A stretch of DNA of 64,000 nt from JALYYC01 sp039922495 (GTDB taxonomy: Bacteria > Chloroflexota > Dormibacteria > CF-121), in contig JBDTEO010000022.1 in assembly GCA_039922495.1 (NCBI GenBank), forward strand, positions 1 through 64,000, in the 5' to 3' direction. The notes under the pieces were generated by a model that had not been told where the DNA came from, ran no database searches, and saw nothing but the letters and a program-made list of their open reading frames with translations. The translations under genes and the position numbers were made by a program. Positions 8,062 through 16,847 of this stretch are shown piece by piece (the first letter of the stretch is position 1; every line of letters begins with the position of its first letter).

Positions 8062-10275
8062 GTGAGAAGCCGCGCTACGCGCTACCGCACTCGACGATCG
8101 TCGTTTTCGCCGGTAGCACAGCCCCTTGCCAGACCGCGCGGAACCGTGGCCGCCCGGCCGCGCCACCTCCGGCGCTGGTTGCGGCGATTGGTCATCGTCG
8201 GGCTGGCCGGCACGCTGGCCAGCCTGATCGGTGCTGGGACGTTCCTCTATACCTATGCGGGCGAGCTACCCAGCCTCAACCACCTGAGCGCGCAGAACCT
8301 GCCCCAGACGACCCGGATCTACGCGCGGGACGGCACCACCCTGCTGGAAGAACGCTACGAGCAGCGGCGGACGGTGGTCCCGCTGAACCAGATTGCCTGG
8401 GACCTGCGCCACGCGACCATCGCGATCGAGGACCGCGACTTCTACAACCACGGTGCGGTCAGCCCGATCCGGATGGTCGCGGCCGGCCTCTATGACGTCA
8501 TGCACGGCAGCGCCGCCCAGGGAGGCAGCACGATCACCCAGCAACTCGTCAAGAACTATCTCCTGGGCGACAGCGGGCAGAGTCGCAGTCTCGACCGCAA
8601 GGCGCGCGAGCTGGTGCTCGCGGTCGAACTCGAGCGAGAGTATTCGAAGGACCAGATCCTGGAGATGTATCTGAACACGATTTTTTACGGCAACCAGGCC
8701 TTTGGCATCGAGGCGGCGGCCCAGACTTACTTCGGCGTCTCGGCGGCAAAGCTCGACCTTGCCCAGTCGAGCTTCCTTGCCGGGCTGCCGCAGCGGCCCA
8801 GCTACTTCAATCCATTCCTCAAGACTGGCTTCAACGAGGCACGCGCCCGGCAGCGGGACGTCCTAAACGCCATGGTTCGCGATGGCGAGATCACGGCCGC
8901 GGCGGCGACGCGCGCCTACGCGGAAGACCTCGAGGCGCGGCTGACCAGTGCTCGGCAGGCGTCCGCCGGCCGTCGATTGAGCCTGGCGCCGCATTTCGTG
9001 GACTACGTCTGGAGCGAGCTGGAGAAGCGGTACGACCCGACCTACCTGCTGCGGGGTGGCCTTCGCATCGTGACCACCCTTGATCCACACACCCAGCTCC
9101 TCGCCGAGCAGGCAGTGCAGGGCGGCGTGGCTCGGTTCGCCAAATCCAACGGCGTCAACAACGCCGCCATGCTGGTCATGAACCCGCACACCGGCGAGGT
9201 GCTGGCGATGGTCGGCAGCGCCGACTACTTCAACACCAGCATCGGCGGGCAGATCAACTACACGGTCTCGCCGCGTCAGCCCGGCTCGTCATTCAAGCCC
9301 TACACGTACGTGACGGCGCTGATGAACGGCTGGGCGCCCGCCTCGCCCCTGGATGACAGCCACGGCGCGACCGCGTTTCCCGGGTACCCGGTCCATGACT
9401 GGGATGGGAAGGAGTTGGGTACGATCACGCTGCGACAGTCCCTCCAACAGTCGCGCAATATCTCCTCGGTTCATCTCTTCAAGGATGTCGGCATCGACAA
9501 GGTGTTCGCCACCGCGCGAAGCCTCGGCATCAGCACCCCGCTCGACCCGACGCTCCCCACCACGCTGGGCGCCAGCGAGGTCCGCATGATCGACCATCTC
9601 TCCGCCTACAGCAGCTTCGCCAACGGCGGCCGCCGGGTCCGGTCCGCGACGGTCCTCGAGATCCGCGATGGGCAGGGCGCGTTGCTGGAATCGAATCCCC
9701 CGCGCCGCGACGCCGGCGAACAGATTATCCCGGCGTCGGACGCCTACCTGCTGACCGACGTCCTCAAGGGCACGGTCAAACCGGGGCTGGGCTTCCCCGC
9801 GGCGGCCAAGTCCGGGACCACCACTGACTTCAAGGATGCCTGGTACGTCGGCTACACCAGCGATCTGGCCGTTGCCAGCTGGATGGGCCGGACCGTCACC
9901 CTGCCCACGCCGCATAACGAGTCGATGAATGGACTCTGGGGCGAAATCGGCCCGGCGTCCAGCTGGCGGCAGTTCATGAAGGCCTATTACGGGAGCCGCA
10001 AGCCGGCCGATTGGACCCGTCCGGCCGACGTCGTGTCGACCACGGTCTGCAAGCTGACCGGGCAGCCCGCGGCCCAGATTCCGGCCGGGCTGGGCGTGAC
10101 CGACCTCGTGGTCAAGAACGATCAGGCGGCGCCGGCCGCCAGTTGCGGAACGCCAGGGACGGCCGCTGCCGGGTCCGGGCAGCCGGGCGGGTTGCTGCCG
10201 ATCTCGCCGCCGAGCTTGCCTGGCGGGCTGCCCCCGCTCCCGCTGCCCTCACTCCCGCCGCTCCCGCTTCCGTAG
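8062..10275 (+). CDS. bifunctional class A penicillin-binding protein (PBP1A type)
   Basis: This enzyme polymerises lipid II into glycan strands and cross-links them, acting at the outer face of the cytoplasmic membrane. The 737-residue protein has a basic cytoplasmic tail, one membrane anchor (about residues 43-65), a GT51 glycosyltransferase domain with the catalytic Glu123 in EDRDFYNHG and the GGSTITQQLVKN motif, and a transpeptidase domain with SSFKP (Ser409, Lys412), SRN and KSGTT motifs. A Pro/Leu-rich tail after about residue 710 is a likely low-complexity wall-spanning or disordered end. The GTG start 8062 puts the basic tail and anchor in normal order. Confidence 0.95.
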   Translation: MRSRATRYRTRRSSFSPVAQPLARPRGTVAARPRHLRRWLRRLVIVGLAGTLASLIGAGTFLYTYAGELPSLNHLSAQNLPQTTRIYARDGTTLLEERYEQRRTVVPLNQIAWDLRHATIAIEDRDFYNHGAVSPIRMVAAGLYDVMHGSAAQGGSTITQQLVKNYLLGDSGQSRSLDRKARELVLAVELEREYSKDQILEMYLNTIFYGNQAFGIEAAAQTYFGVSAAKLDLAQSSFLAGLPQRPSYFNPFLKTGFNEARARQRDVLNAMVRDGEITAAAATRAYAEDLEARLTSARQASAGRRLSLAPHFVDYVWSELEKRYDPTYLLRGGLRIVTTLDPHTQLLAEQAVQGGVARFAKSNGVNNAAMLVMNPHTGEVLAMVGSADYFNTSIGGQINYTVSPRQPGSSFKPYTYVTALMNGWAPASPLDDSHGATAFPGYPVHDWDGKELGTITLRQSLQQSRNISSVHLFKDVGIDKVFATARSLGISTPLDPTLPTTLGASEVRMIDHLSAYSSFANGGRRVRSATVLEIRDGQGALLESNPPRRDAGEQIIPASDAYLLTDVLKGTVKPGLGFPAAAKSGTTTDFKDAWYVGYTSDLAVASWMGRTVTLPTPHNESMNGLWGEIGPASSWRQFMKAYYGSRKPADWTRPADVVSTTVCKLTGQPAAQIPAGLGVTDLVVKNDQAAPAASCGTPGTAAAGSGQPGGLLPISPPSLPGGLPPLPLPSLPPLPLP

Positions 10276-10362
10276 CGGGCAACCGGACTCGGCGGCGATC
10301 CGGCGCCGGCGGGCCGCCATACGCACCTTGACGGGTGGCGACAAAGAGCCTTTACTCAGGTT

Positions 10363-11283
10363 GTGGTCAGGCGCCCCTCGCAGAAAGACGCCCAAGCGGA
10401 GGAGCCAGAGCTCCCGCCAAATATCTTCGTCATCGGGCTGCTGCACGACCTGAAAAAGGGCGGCTACAGTCTCGGGGCCTGGAGCGCATTCTGGCGCGCA
10501 TCCTGGATCCGCTCGATTCAGAACATGCAGGAGAACGAGCAGCTTCGAGCCTCCTGGGTGCGCTTTGCGGTCGCCGGCGCCACCGGCATCCTGATCGGCG
10601 CCGTCGCCGTGTTCAGCGCCATCCACGCCATGGAGTCCCTCTGGTTCCTGATCACCTGCCTTCTCTGGTGGGGAGTGCTGATGATCGATCTCGGCCTGCA
10701 CCTGGGCCTGATGGTGAACCTCGAAACCGGCGAGATGCAGCGCTCGCTCGGCTGGCCGAATCGCCTCACCGAGATCCGGGGCTTCTGCGCCGTGCTAGTC
10801 GCCTGGGGCGCGCATTGGGCGACCCAGGGTTCGTACGTCGCCCTGGTCCTGGTGTTCGGCGCCGCAGCGCTGACCGATCTGCTCGACGGCTGGCTGGCCC
10901 GGCGGGGCCATGCCTCGACGCGCTGGGGCCGGCTCTATGACCCCTTCATGGACGGCATCTTCTTCAGCGTGGCGGCGATCTCCCTGGCGATCATCGGCGT
11001 CCTGCCCCAGTGGCTCGGCGCCCTGGTGACGTTCCGATACGCCTTCCCGATCGTCGGCGGGATCGCCTTTCTGCTCGTCCGGCGCCGGACGCTGCGCGTT
11101 CGCCATACCACCTGGGGCCGGCTCTCGTCGGCAGGCATCGCCGTCACGGTGTTTGTCGCCGCGGCGGCGGCCTTCCTGCATCTACCCTTCAACGTGATCG
11201 CCCCCGGGCTGTACGCCGCGGTCTGCATCGCCGCGCTCGGAGCCTTCATCACGATCTTGATGAAGGGGATCGAGCAGACCTAA
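10363..11283 (+). CDS. CDP-alcohol phosphatidyltransferase family protein
   Basis: Members of this family join a CDP-activated lipid or alcohol to a second alcohol to make phospholipids such as phosphatidylglycerol phosphate, cardiolipin or phosphatidylinositol phosphate. The 306-residue membrane protein contains the full signature DxxDGxxARxnGxxxDxxxD as DLLDGWLARR followed by GRLYDPFMD (about residues 172-198). An N-terminal soluble part of about 60 residues precedes the first helix. The start is GTG 10363. The exact product cannot be read from sequence; the unusual N-terminal extension makes it unlike a plain PgsA. Confidence 0.85.
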   Translation: MVRRPSQKDAQAEEPELPPNIFVIGLLHDLKKGGYSLGAWSAFWRASWIRSIQNMQENEQLRASWVRFAVAGATGILIGAVAVFSAIHAMESLWFLITCLLWWGVLMIDLGLHLGLMVNLETGEMQRSLGWPNRLTEIRGFCAVLVAWGAHWATQGSYVALVLVFGAAALTDLLDGWLARRGHASTRWGRLYDPFMDGIFFSVAAISLAIIGVLPQWLGALVTFRYAFPIVGGIAFLLVRRRTLRVRHTTWGRLSSAGIAVTVFVAAAAAFLHLPFNVIAPGLYAAVCIAALGAFITILMKGIEQT

Positions 11284-11305
11284 ACGCCCGCGCAGGCGCG
11301 ACGAC

Positions 11306-11323
11306 TTGTGACAGACAGCTGTC
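11306..11323 (+). promoter_or_regulatory. 18-base motif with palindrome, copy 1
   Basis: The sequence TTGTGACAGACAGCTGTC includes the perfect palindrome GACAGCTGTC (11314-11323). The identical 18 bases occur at 21116-21133. In both places exactly six bases separate the motif from the start codon of a DUF222-HNH gene. No Shine-Dalgarno sequence fits between motif and start. It could be a -35 element fused to an operator, or a recognition site; which one is not decidable here. Confidence 0.6.
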
Positions 11324-11329
11324 CCAATC

Positions 11330-12410
11330 GTGGCTCATGATCGAAGCATGGCCGCGTCAGACGATCGATTTCGAGCAGCGGCGTCGCGAAGGCGAGACGC
11401 TATTTCGGCTTTCGCGGCTGAGTTGCGCCAGGCGAATGGTGAGGCCCTGGGCCAGGGACTCATCACCGCGCGCGAGGCGGAGGATCGGCTCGAGGCGGCC
11501 TTTGCCGATGGTGTGCGCCGTTTTGACAAATCCGGCGAGTATGCCTCCGATGGCGCGCTCGGGATCGTGGCCTGGCTGCGCTGGAAATGCAAGCTATCGG
11601 GTGGTGCCGCCGCCGAGCGGGTGACGATCGGCCGGCAGCTGGAGAAGCTGCCCGAGACGCAGAGGGCGTTTGCCAATGGGGACATTGGCTACCAGCATGT
11701 GGCCGGGATTGCCCGGACCGCCGAACAGGTCGGCGCCGCCGAGGTGCGGAAGTCCGAGGCGACGTTGGTGCAGACCGCGGGGACGATGGACCCGGGCCAG
11801 TTCACCGGCGTCCTCAAGCACTTCGAACATCAAGTGGATGCGGATCGCTCGCTGCGTGAGGCGAACCATGCGCACGAGCGTCGATATCTGCACGTCGGCG
11901 AGCCGTTGAATGGCTTGGTCCGTCTCGATGGGCTGCTGGATGCCGAGGGTGGCGCCATCCTGACGACGGCGCTCAATCGCTTGATGCCGCCGGACGGCAA
12001 GGACGACGACCGAACGGCTGGTCAGCGACGGGCCGACGCGATGGTCGAGCTGGCGCGGCCAAGGGCGGGTGGCTCGACCGATGGCTCCGGGCCGCGGCCT
12101 CACCTGATGGTTCGCGCCAGCGTCGAAACCCTCGCGGGAACTCCTGGGGCGCCTGCAGGTCAGATCGAGCGGGGCGGCCCAGTCCCATCACGGGTGCGTT
12201 GCGGAGGGTTGTACCCGGCCGCCGGATTGGACCGATGCCCACCACGTCAAGCACTGGGTGCATGGCGGGGAGACCACGGTGTCCAACCTGGTGCTCCTCT
12301 GCCGGCGGCATCACCGCATGGTGCACGAAGACGGCTGGTCGTTACGTAGATTGGCCAACGGCCGATGGGCGCTCAGCCGGCCGATCGCACCCCACGCGAG
12401 GTCGGCTTAG
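11330..12410 (+). pseudogene. DUF222/HNH endonuclease-like gene, broken by internal deletion and frameshift
   Basis: The first about 285 codons match the intact paralogue at 21140-22366 closely, covering the DUF222 domain. After GGPVPS the reading frame goes wrong. The HNH nuclease end (CVAEGCTRPPDW, DAHHVKHW, NLVLLCRRHHRMVHEDGW, ending in HARSA like the paralogue) is present in another frame up to the stop at 12408-12410. Compared with the intact copy, about 45 codons between the DUF222 domain and the HNH motif are missing, and the loss is not a multiple of three. Translation in the original frame would stop at 12349 without an HNH domain. Start is GTG 11330, as in the paralogue. Confidence 0.85.
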
Positions 12411-12452
12411 GGCATCACCCTGGGGTCAGCGCCGCCCCACTATCCTGAGGGT

Positions 12453-12893
12453 ATGGCGGCAACCAGTTGGGGCCTTGATGCCAGCACGCCGTTTGGCAAG
12501 CGCGTCGAGCGGCGGCTGCGTGAGGACGCCTTGATCTGGCTGACGACCGTCGATGCACAGGGGGCGCCGCAGCCGAGCCCCGTCTGGTTTCTGTGGGACG
12601 GGACCCAAATGCTGCTCTACAGCGAGCCTGCCAAGCCGAAGCTGCGCAACATCGAACGCAATCCCCATGTGGCCCTGAATTTCGATGGCGATGGCCGGGG
12701 TGGGAACGTCGTGATCATCCGGGGCGAGGCGCGCGTCGCCCCCGAGATGCCACCGGCGACGGACGTGCCTGAATACGCTCGCAAGTACGATGCCGGCGGA
12801 TACTACAAGCGCATCGGGATCACCGGGCCCATGTTCGCCCGGAAGTATGCCGTTCCAGTCGTGATCACACCGCTTGGACTCAGAGGGCACTGA
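12453..12893 (+). CDS. pyridoxamine 5'-phosphate oxidase-like / F420-dependent split-barrel protein
   Basis: This 146-residue protein resembles the small FDOR-B type split beta-barrel proteins common in Actinomycetota, which bind F420 or flavin and reduce small substrates. Visible family features are the early LTTVDAQGAPQPSPVWFLWDG strands (about residues 30-50), KPKLRNIERNPHVALNFDGDG (about 62-82) typical of the cofactor-phosphate site, and the late RIGITGPMFARKYAVPVVITP tail. Cofactor choice, F420 versus FMN, is not certain from sequence alone. It starts at ATG 12453 and is transcribed alone, ending within the palindrome before the next gene. Confidence 0.8.
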   Translation: MAATSWGLDASTPFGKRVERRLREDALIWLTTVDAQGAPQPSPVWFLWDGTQMLLYSEPAKPKLRNIERNPHVALNFDGDGRGGNVVIIRGEARVAPEMPPATDVPEYARKYDAGGYYKRIGITGPMFARKYAVPVVITPLGLRGH

Positions 12894-12910
12894 GTAAGAC
12901 TTACTAGAAT
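12893..12910 (+). promoter_or_regulatory. palindrome AGTAAGACTTACT overlapping a -10 box
   Basis: A perfect 6+1+6 inverted repeat AGTAAG-A-CTTACT lies at 12893-12905. It overlaps a good -10 hexamer TAGAAT at 12905-12910. The downstream GTG start at 12918 is only seven bases past the -10 box, so the message is probably leaderless. No convincing -35 box is seen. The half-sites GTAAG/CTTAC recur in the palindrome before the LacI gene. Confidence 0.5.
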
Positions 12911-12917
12911 TCGTTTC

Positions 12918-14165
12918 GTGCGAGCGCGTCTTCACGCCCTCGTGGCCCTCGCCGTTCTGGCCGGTGCCTCCTGTGGACCGGCCTCCGCAACGGGTTCCAC
13001 GATCAAGGTCGGAGCGGTCTTCCCCTTGAGTGGTGCCCAGGCGCCGCTGGCTCGGCAGGAATACGCCGGCGCGCAGATCGCCCGCGACTTCGTCAACGCC
13101 GACGGTGGCGTCCAGGGCAGGCCGATCGAGCTGGTCACCCGTGACATCACAACGCCCGGCGACGCCGCCGAGCGAGTTAACGAACTGTCTGTAGCCGGCG
13201 TCCACAGCATCCTGGGCGCCTACTCCAGCGCGCTCTCGATGCCCATCAGCGAAGCGGCGCAGGCCGATGGCCTGCTCTACTGGGAGGCCGGTGCCGTCGC
13301 GGACCAGCTGACCGGGCGCGGCTACCCACTGGTCTTTCGGGTGGGGGCGACCGGTGGCAACCTGGGCGCGATGTCGAGCCACTTCGCCGCGACCGTGCTG
13401 GCCGCCCGGCTGCAGCAACCCGCCTCGTCGCTTCGGGTCGCCCTCGTGCACAACCTGGACGGCTACCCGATGGCCGTCGCGGCGGCCGTCGTCGAGCAAG
13501 CCAGGAAAGAACATCTTCAGGTCGTCGCGGACGTCCCCTACGACGCCAGGGCGCCTGACTGGGGCGCCACGATTAACTCCCTTCGCGCGGCCAACCCGGA
13601 TATCTTGATGCTCTCTTCGTATATCGACGACGGCGTTCGCTTTCGCCGCGCGATGCTGGCCGCGGGCCTTCACGTCAAGGCCCTGATCGGCACCACGATG
13701 GCGCAGTGCGTGCCCGACTTCGGGGTCATGCTCGGTGCCGATGCCAATGGCGTCTTCGCCTCGGACCGCCCGCCCCATGGCTTCAACCCGGATGCGCTCA
13801 ATCCCATCGGCCTGGCCATGTACGATCGCTTCGCCGCCGCCTATCGGAAACAAACCGGCAGCGACCCGACGGAAGAATCGCTATCGGGGTTTGCCGCGGC
13901 GTGGACGCTCTTTCACTACGTGTTAGGCGCGACGAAAGACACGTCCGCGACGGGGCTCGCCGCCGCCGCTCGCGGACTCGACCTCCCCGCCGGGACGCTG
14001 GCGAACGGTGCCGGCGTGCGGTTCGCGACCAGCCGCGACGCGATGGGCCAGAACCTCCGCGCCGCGAGCGTGATCTGGCAATGGCAGGGCATCCAGCACA
14101 GCGTGACCGTCTATCCGCCGGTCTTCGCCACCGGCACCGTGAGCTTCGTCCCACTGCCGCGATGA
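12918..14165 (+). CDS. ABC transporter substrate-binding protein, branched-chain amino acid (type I) family
   Basis: A 415-residue exported type I periplasmic-binding-fold protein like LivJ. The N-terminus is a signal peptide (about residues 1-25). A cysteine in GASC could be a lipid attachment site, but the -3 residue is Gly, so the lipobox is weak. The mature start IKVGAVFPLSGAQAPLARQ is typical of the family. No permease or ATPase gene lies nearby, so it is an orphan binding protein that may serve a transporter elsewhere or sense ligands. Start GTG 12918 is chosen for the signal peptide. Its stop overlaps the next gene's ATG (ATGA). Confidence 0.85.
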   Translation: MRARLHALVALAVLAGASCGPASATGSTIKVGAVFPLSGAQAPLARQEYAGAQIARDFVNADGGVQGRPIELVTRDITTPGDAAERVNELSVAGVHSILGAYSSALSMPISEAAQADGLLYWEAGAVADQLTGRGYPLVFRVGATGGNLGAMSSHFAATVLAARLQQPASSLRVALVHNLDGYPMAVAAAVVEQARKEHLQVVADVPYDARAPDWGATINSLRAANPDILMLSSYIDDGVRFRRAMLAAGLHVKALIGTTMAQCVPDFGVMLGADANGVFASDRPPHGFNPDALNPIGLAMYDRFAAAYRKQTGSDPTEESLSGFAAAWTLFHYVLGATKDTSATGLAAAARGLDLPAGTLANGAGVRFATSRDAMGQNLRAASVIWQWQGIQHSVTVYPPVFATGTVSFVPLPR

Positions 14166-14761
14166 TCGCGCTCCCAGTCCGGCAAGCCGGAGGCCGGCTG
14201 CGGGGATCGGCCGCCCGGGTCACTGCCGTGATCCTTGGCGCGGCCCTGCTGCGAGCCACCCTCGCTCCCCTTGGTGACGGGATCAGTACGTTAGCCTTTG
14301 GCGGCTGTCTACTCGCCGTCGCGTTGCAAGATGGCCGCAGGCAGCCGAGGTTGGCGCAATCAACGGCGCGGCGATGGGGGAGGGGGGCGTCACTCGTCGC
14401 CGGACTGTGCCTTGGCCTGGTCCTGGTGGCCCCGATCATGGGCGGCGCAGCCAGTGGGCGATCGATCCAGGCCTTCTGGGCGTGGGGCACGATCGCCGCG
14501 GTGGTTGCCACGCTCGAGGAAATCACCATCCGCGGACGGCTCCAGGAACACTGGACCCGCGAGGTCGGTCCCGTGACCGCGATCGTCATCGGCGCCGCGG
14601 TCTTTGCGGCGATCCACCTGCCGCGCTATGGCATCACCGCGATGCCGCTTGATTTCGCCGTCGGCATCGCCCTGGGCGGCCTTCGCGCGGTCACCGGCCG
14701 CGTGATGCCGGGCGCGATTGCGCACGTGATGGCCGACTGGGGCGCCTGGTTCTGGGCATGA
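14162..14761 (+). CDS. CPBP family intramembrane metalloprotease
   Basis: CPBP/ABI proteases are membrane-embedded glutamate or metallo proteases related to Rce1. The 199-residue product starts at ATG 14162. Motif 1 is EEITIRGRL (about residues 119-127, EExxxR), motif 2 is FAAIHLPRYG (about 145-154) with the conserved His, and the last motif HVMADWGAWFW has Asp where most family members have Asn. Five or six hydrophobic helices are visible. It is coupled to its neighbours on both sides by ATGA overlaps. Its substrate is unknown; protein maturation for the adjacent exported proteins is possible. Confidence 0.8.
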   Translation: MIALPVRQAGGRLRGSAARVTAVILGAALLRATLAPLGDGISTLAFGGCLLAVALQDGRRQPRLAQSTARRWGRGASLVAGLCLGLVLVAPIMGGAASGRSIQAFWAWGTIAAVVATLEEITIRGRLQEHWTREVGPVTAIVIGAAVFAAIHLPRYGITAMPLDFAVGIALGGLRAVTGRVMPGAIAHVMADWGAWFWA

Positions 14762-15513
14762 CCGGGCAACAAAAAGCCGGGTATGCGGCCCTCCTGGCTG
14801 GCCTGGTCGCGGCCCTGCTCCTGCATGGGGCCGCAACGCCGCCCGTCTTCGATGGCATTGCCGTGCCGCCATCGCCGTATCACTGGGAATCGCCGCCGCC
14901 GAATTTGGGCTCGGGGAACGTGCCGCCGTCTCCAGGGGAGGCAACGTTTCCGGTCCACAACGGGCAGGTGGCGGGCGGCAGCCTGCAGACCGCGGACGCC
15001 CAGGTGGTGATCTATTTCGGCGTCGGGCTCTTCAAGCTCTCGAGCTCGGCCCAGAGCGTCCGTTGCACCGTGACCCCAATGAATAACCCGCCGCCACCGC
15101 CGGCCGGGATCCAGATTCGGGGCAATGTGTACGAGATTACGTGCGTCGAGCAACCGAGCGGCCAGGTGCTGCAGGCCGCCGGATCGTTTCACCTGACCAT
15201 GCGCTATCCAAGCGGGCCTTTTCAGTCAATTCAGCTCTACGACGGCAAGGCCTGGCATGCCCTGCCCACGACCCGGGCGGGCGGTGGCAGCCCCTATGCC
15301 GGCGCGACCCCCTCGACCTTTGGGGATTTTGCGGCGACCGCCCCCGCGGGGGCGCAGGGCCCGGGAATCCTGGATTTCCTCGGGCGCAACATTGAGTTCT
15401 ACGGCATCCTGGCTTTCGTTATCGTGTTCGGCGTGATTGCGGTCCTCCAGGAGGTGCGCCGCCGTCGCGCGAAACCCAGGGCGCAACGACGCCGGGAGGC
15501 GCGCGGTAAATGA
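14758..15513 (+). CDS. membrane-anchored extracytoplasmic protein, function unknown
   Basis: I do not recognise a family. The 251-residue protein has an N-terminal hydrophobic segment (about residues 8-25), a Pro-rich linker, an extracytoplasmic beta-rich region with two cysteines (about residues 102 and 123) that could form a disulfide, a second hydrophobic helix at about 214-232, and a very basic C-terminal tail (RRRRAKPRAQRRREARGK) that would face the cytoplasm. It starts at ATG 14758 overlapping the CPBP gene and overlaps the next gene by ATGA, so it belongs to the operon running to CtaG. Confidence 0.75.
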   Translation: MTGQQKAGYAALLAGLVAALLLHGAATPPVFDGIAVPPSPYHWESPPPNLGSGNVPPSPGEATFPVHNGQVAGGSLQTADAQVVIYFGVGLFKLSSSAQSVRCTVTPMNNPPPPPAGIQIRGNVYEITCVEQPSGQVLQAAGSFHLTMRYPSGPFQSIQLYDGKAWHALPTTRAGGGSPYAGATPSTFGDFAATAPAGAQGPGILDFLGRNIEFYGILAFVIVFGVIAVLQEVRRRRAKPRAQRRREARGK

Positions 15514-16847
15514 CCGTCGTGCCCCTCGTGCCGCTCCACGCCTTCGGGGCTCGCTACGATCTGCCGGCGCCGTTATATTTATTCTTGCTCGGCGCCGGTG
15601 CCGTCGTCTTCGTGTCCTTTCTGCTGGTCTTGCAGCGCTCGGTCGGCCGGACGCAGCCGGCCGGTGACGACGTGCCGCCGGTCGCCGCCGTTGCGAGCTG
15701 GCCAGGCTGGGTCATGTTCGCGCTCTCGGTCTTGCTCATCGGGGCCGGACTATTCGGCACGCAGAGCACGCCCGACAGCGTCCTGCCGACGGCCTTCTGG
15801 CTGGTGTTCTGGATCGCCTTCCCGATCAGCATCGCGATCGTTGGCAACTACTGGCCGTATGTCAGTCCGTTGAATGTCGTCGCCCGACTGGTCGGGCCCC
15901 GCGCTCGACGGTCATATCCAACAAATTGGGGCTACTGGCCGGTGGCGGCGCTATTTTTTGCGTTTGCCTGTGGCGAGCTGGTCTTCAACGGGGTCACCAC
16001 GACACCGGCGGGCGCGGCCCTGGTGATGTTGGCCTACGGCGTCCTGAACGCCGTCATGGCGGCGATCTTCGGGTCCGAGACCTGGCTCCGCCGGGGAGAA
16101 ATATTTTCTGTTCTTTTCGCGACCTGGGGCCGGCTAGGATTTGTCCGTCTGGGCGAGCCCGGCCGGCGCGGCTTCTTTGGCGGCCTGACCCGGCCGTTCG
16201 AGGCGTCTGTCAGCCGGTTGACGTTTGTGTTGCTGTTGCTCGTCTCGGTGAGCTTCGACGGCCTGCTGGCCACACCGGGGTGGAAGCAACTCGTCAATGC
16301 CCTGCCGGCGTCACTCCAGCCGGGGGCAGCCGGGTACACAATGCTGTTGCTTGCGGTGTTCGTCCTGCTGGTCGGGCTGATCTGGGCACTGTTCGCGGGC
16401 TTTAGCGCCGCGGTCCGTGCCGTTGGCCGTCTCGACGCGCACTTTCTTCAGGTGATGGCCGGGCTGACGCCCTCGTTGGTCCCGATTGCCTTCGGCTACC
16501 TGGTGGCCCATAACCTGGACTACCTGGTGATCAACGGGCAGCTGATCATTCACCAGATCTCCGACCCGCTCGGAACCGGCAGTCTGAATCTCTTTGGCAC
16601 GGTGAACTATGAGCCGAATGTCAACCTGATCGCCACCGCCGCGATCTGGTATTTCCAGATCGCGCTGATCATCGCCGTGCACATCGCGGCCGTGGTCCTG
16701 GCGCATGGCTACCTCGGCCGGGTGGCCCGCACCGAGCGGCAGGGGCAACGAGCCGAGTGGCCCTGGATCGTCGCCATGGTCGGTTACACGATGTCGAGTC
16801 TCTGGCTCCTCGCCCAGCCGATCGTTCAGGAAGGCACCAAAGGCTGA
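15510..16847 (+). CDS. polytopic membrane protein, similar to actinobacterial FedB-type (so-called fenitrothion hydrolase) proteins
   Basis: This 445-residue protein has about 11-12 hydrophobic helices. The beginning, HAFGARYDLPAPLYLF, matches the HG-x-RxDLPIP pattern I know from proteins annotated as fenitrothion hydrolase in Actinomycetota, which usually sit beside CtaG homologues as here. That enzyme name comes from one plasmid gene and should not be taken as its role. A link to cytochrome oxidase or copper handling is more plausible given the CtaG neighbour. The recognition is from memory of the N-terminal pattern and is moderate. Start ATG 15510 overlaps the preceding gene. Confidence 0.65.
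   Translation: MTVVPLVPLHAFGARYDLPAPLYLFLLGAGAVVFVSFLLVLQRSVGRTQPAGDDVPPVAAVASWPGWVMFALSVLLIGAGLFGTQSTPDSVLPTAFWLVFWIAFPISIAIVGNYWPYVSPLNVVARLVGPRARRSYPTNWGYWPVAALFFAFACGELVFNGVTTTPAGAALVMLAYGVLNAVMAAIFGSETWLRRGEIFSVLFATWGRLGFVRLGEPGRRGFFGGLTRPFEASVSRLTFVLLLLVSVSFDGLLATPGWKQLVNALPASLQPGAAGYTMLLLAVFVLLVGLIWALFAGFSAAVRAVGRLDAHFLQVMAGLTPSLVPIAFGYLVAHNLDYLVINGQLIIHQISDPLGTGSLNLFGTVNYEPNVNLIATAAIWYFQIALIIAVHIAAVVLAHGYLGRVARTERQGQRAEWPWIVAMVGYTMSSLWLLAQPIVQEGTKG

Noticed and set aside
15510..16847. Organophosphate (fenitrothion) hydrolase function
   Set aside because: The name is inherited by similarity from one plasmid gene. The protein is a polytopic membrane protein next to CtaG, and no hydrolase motif is visible.
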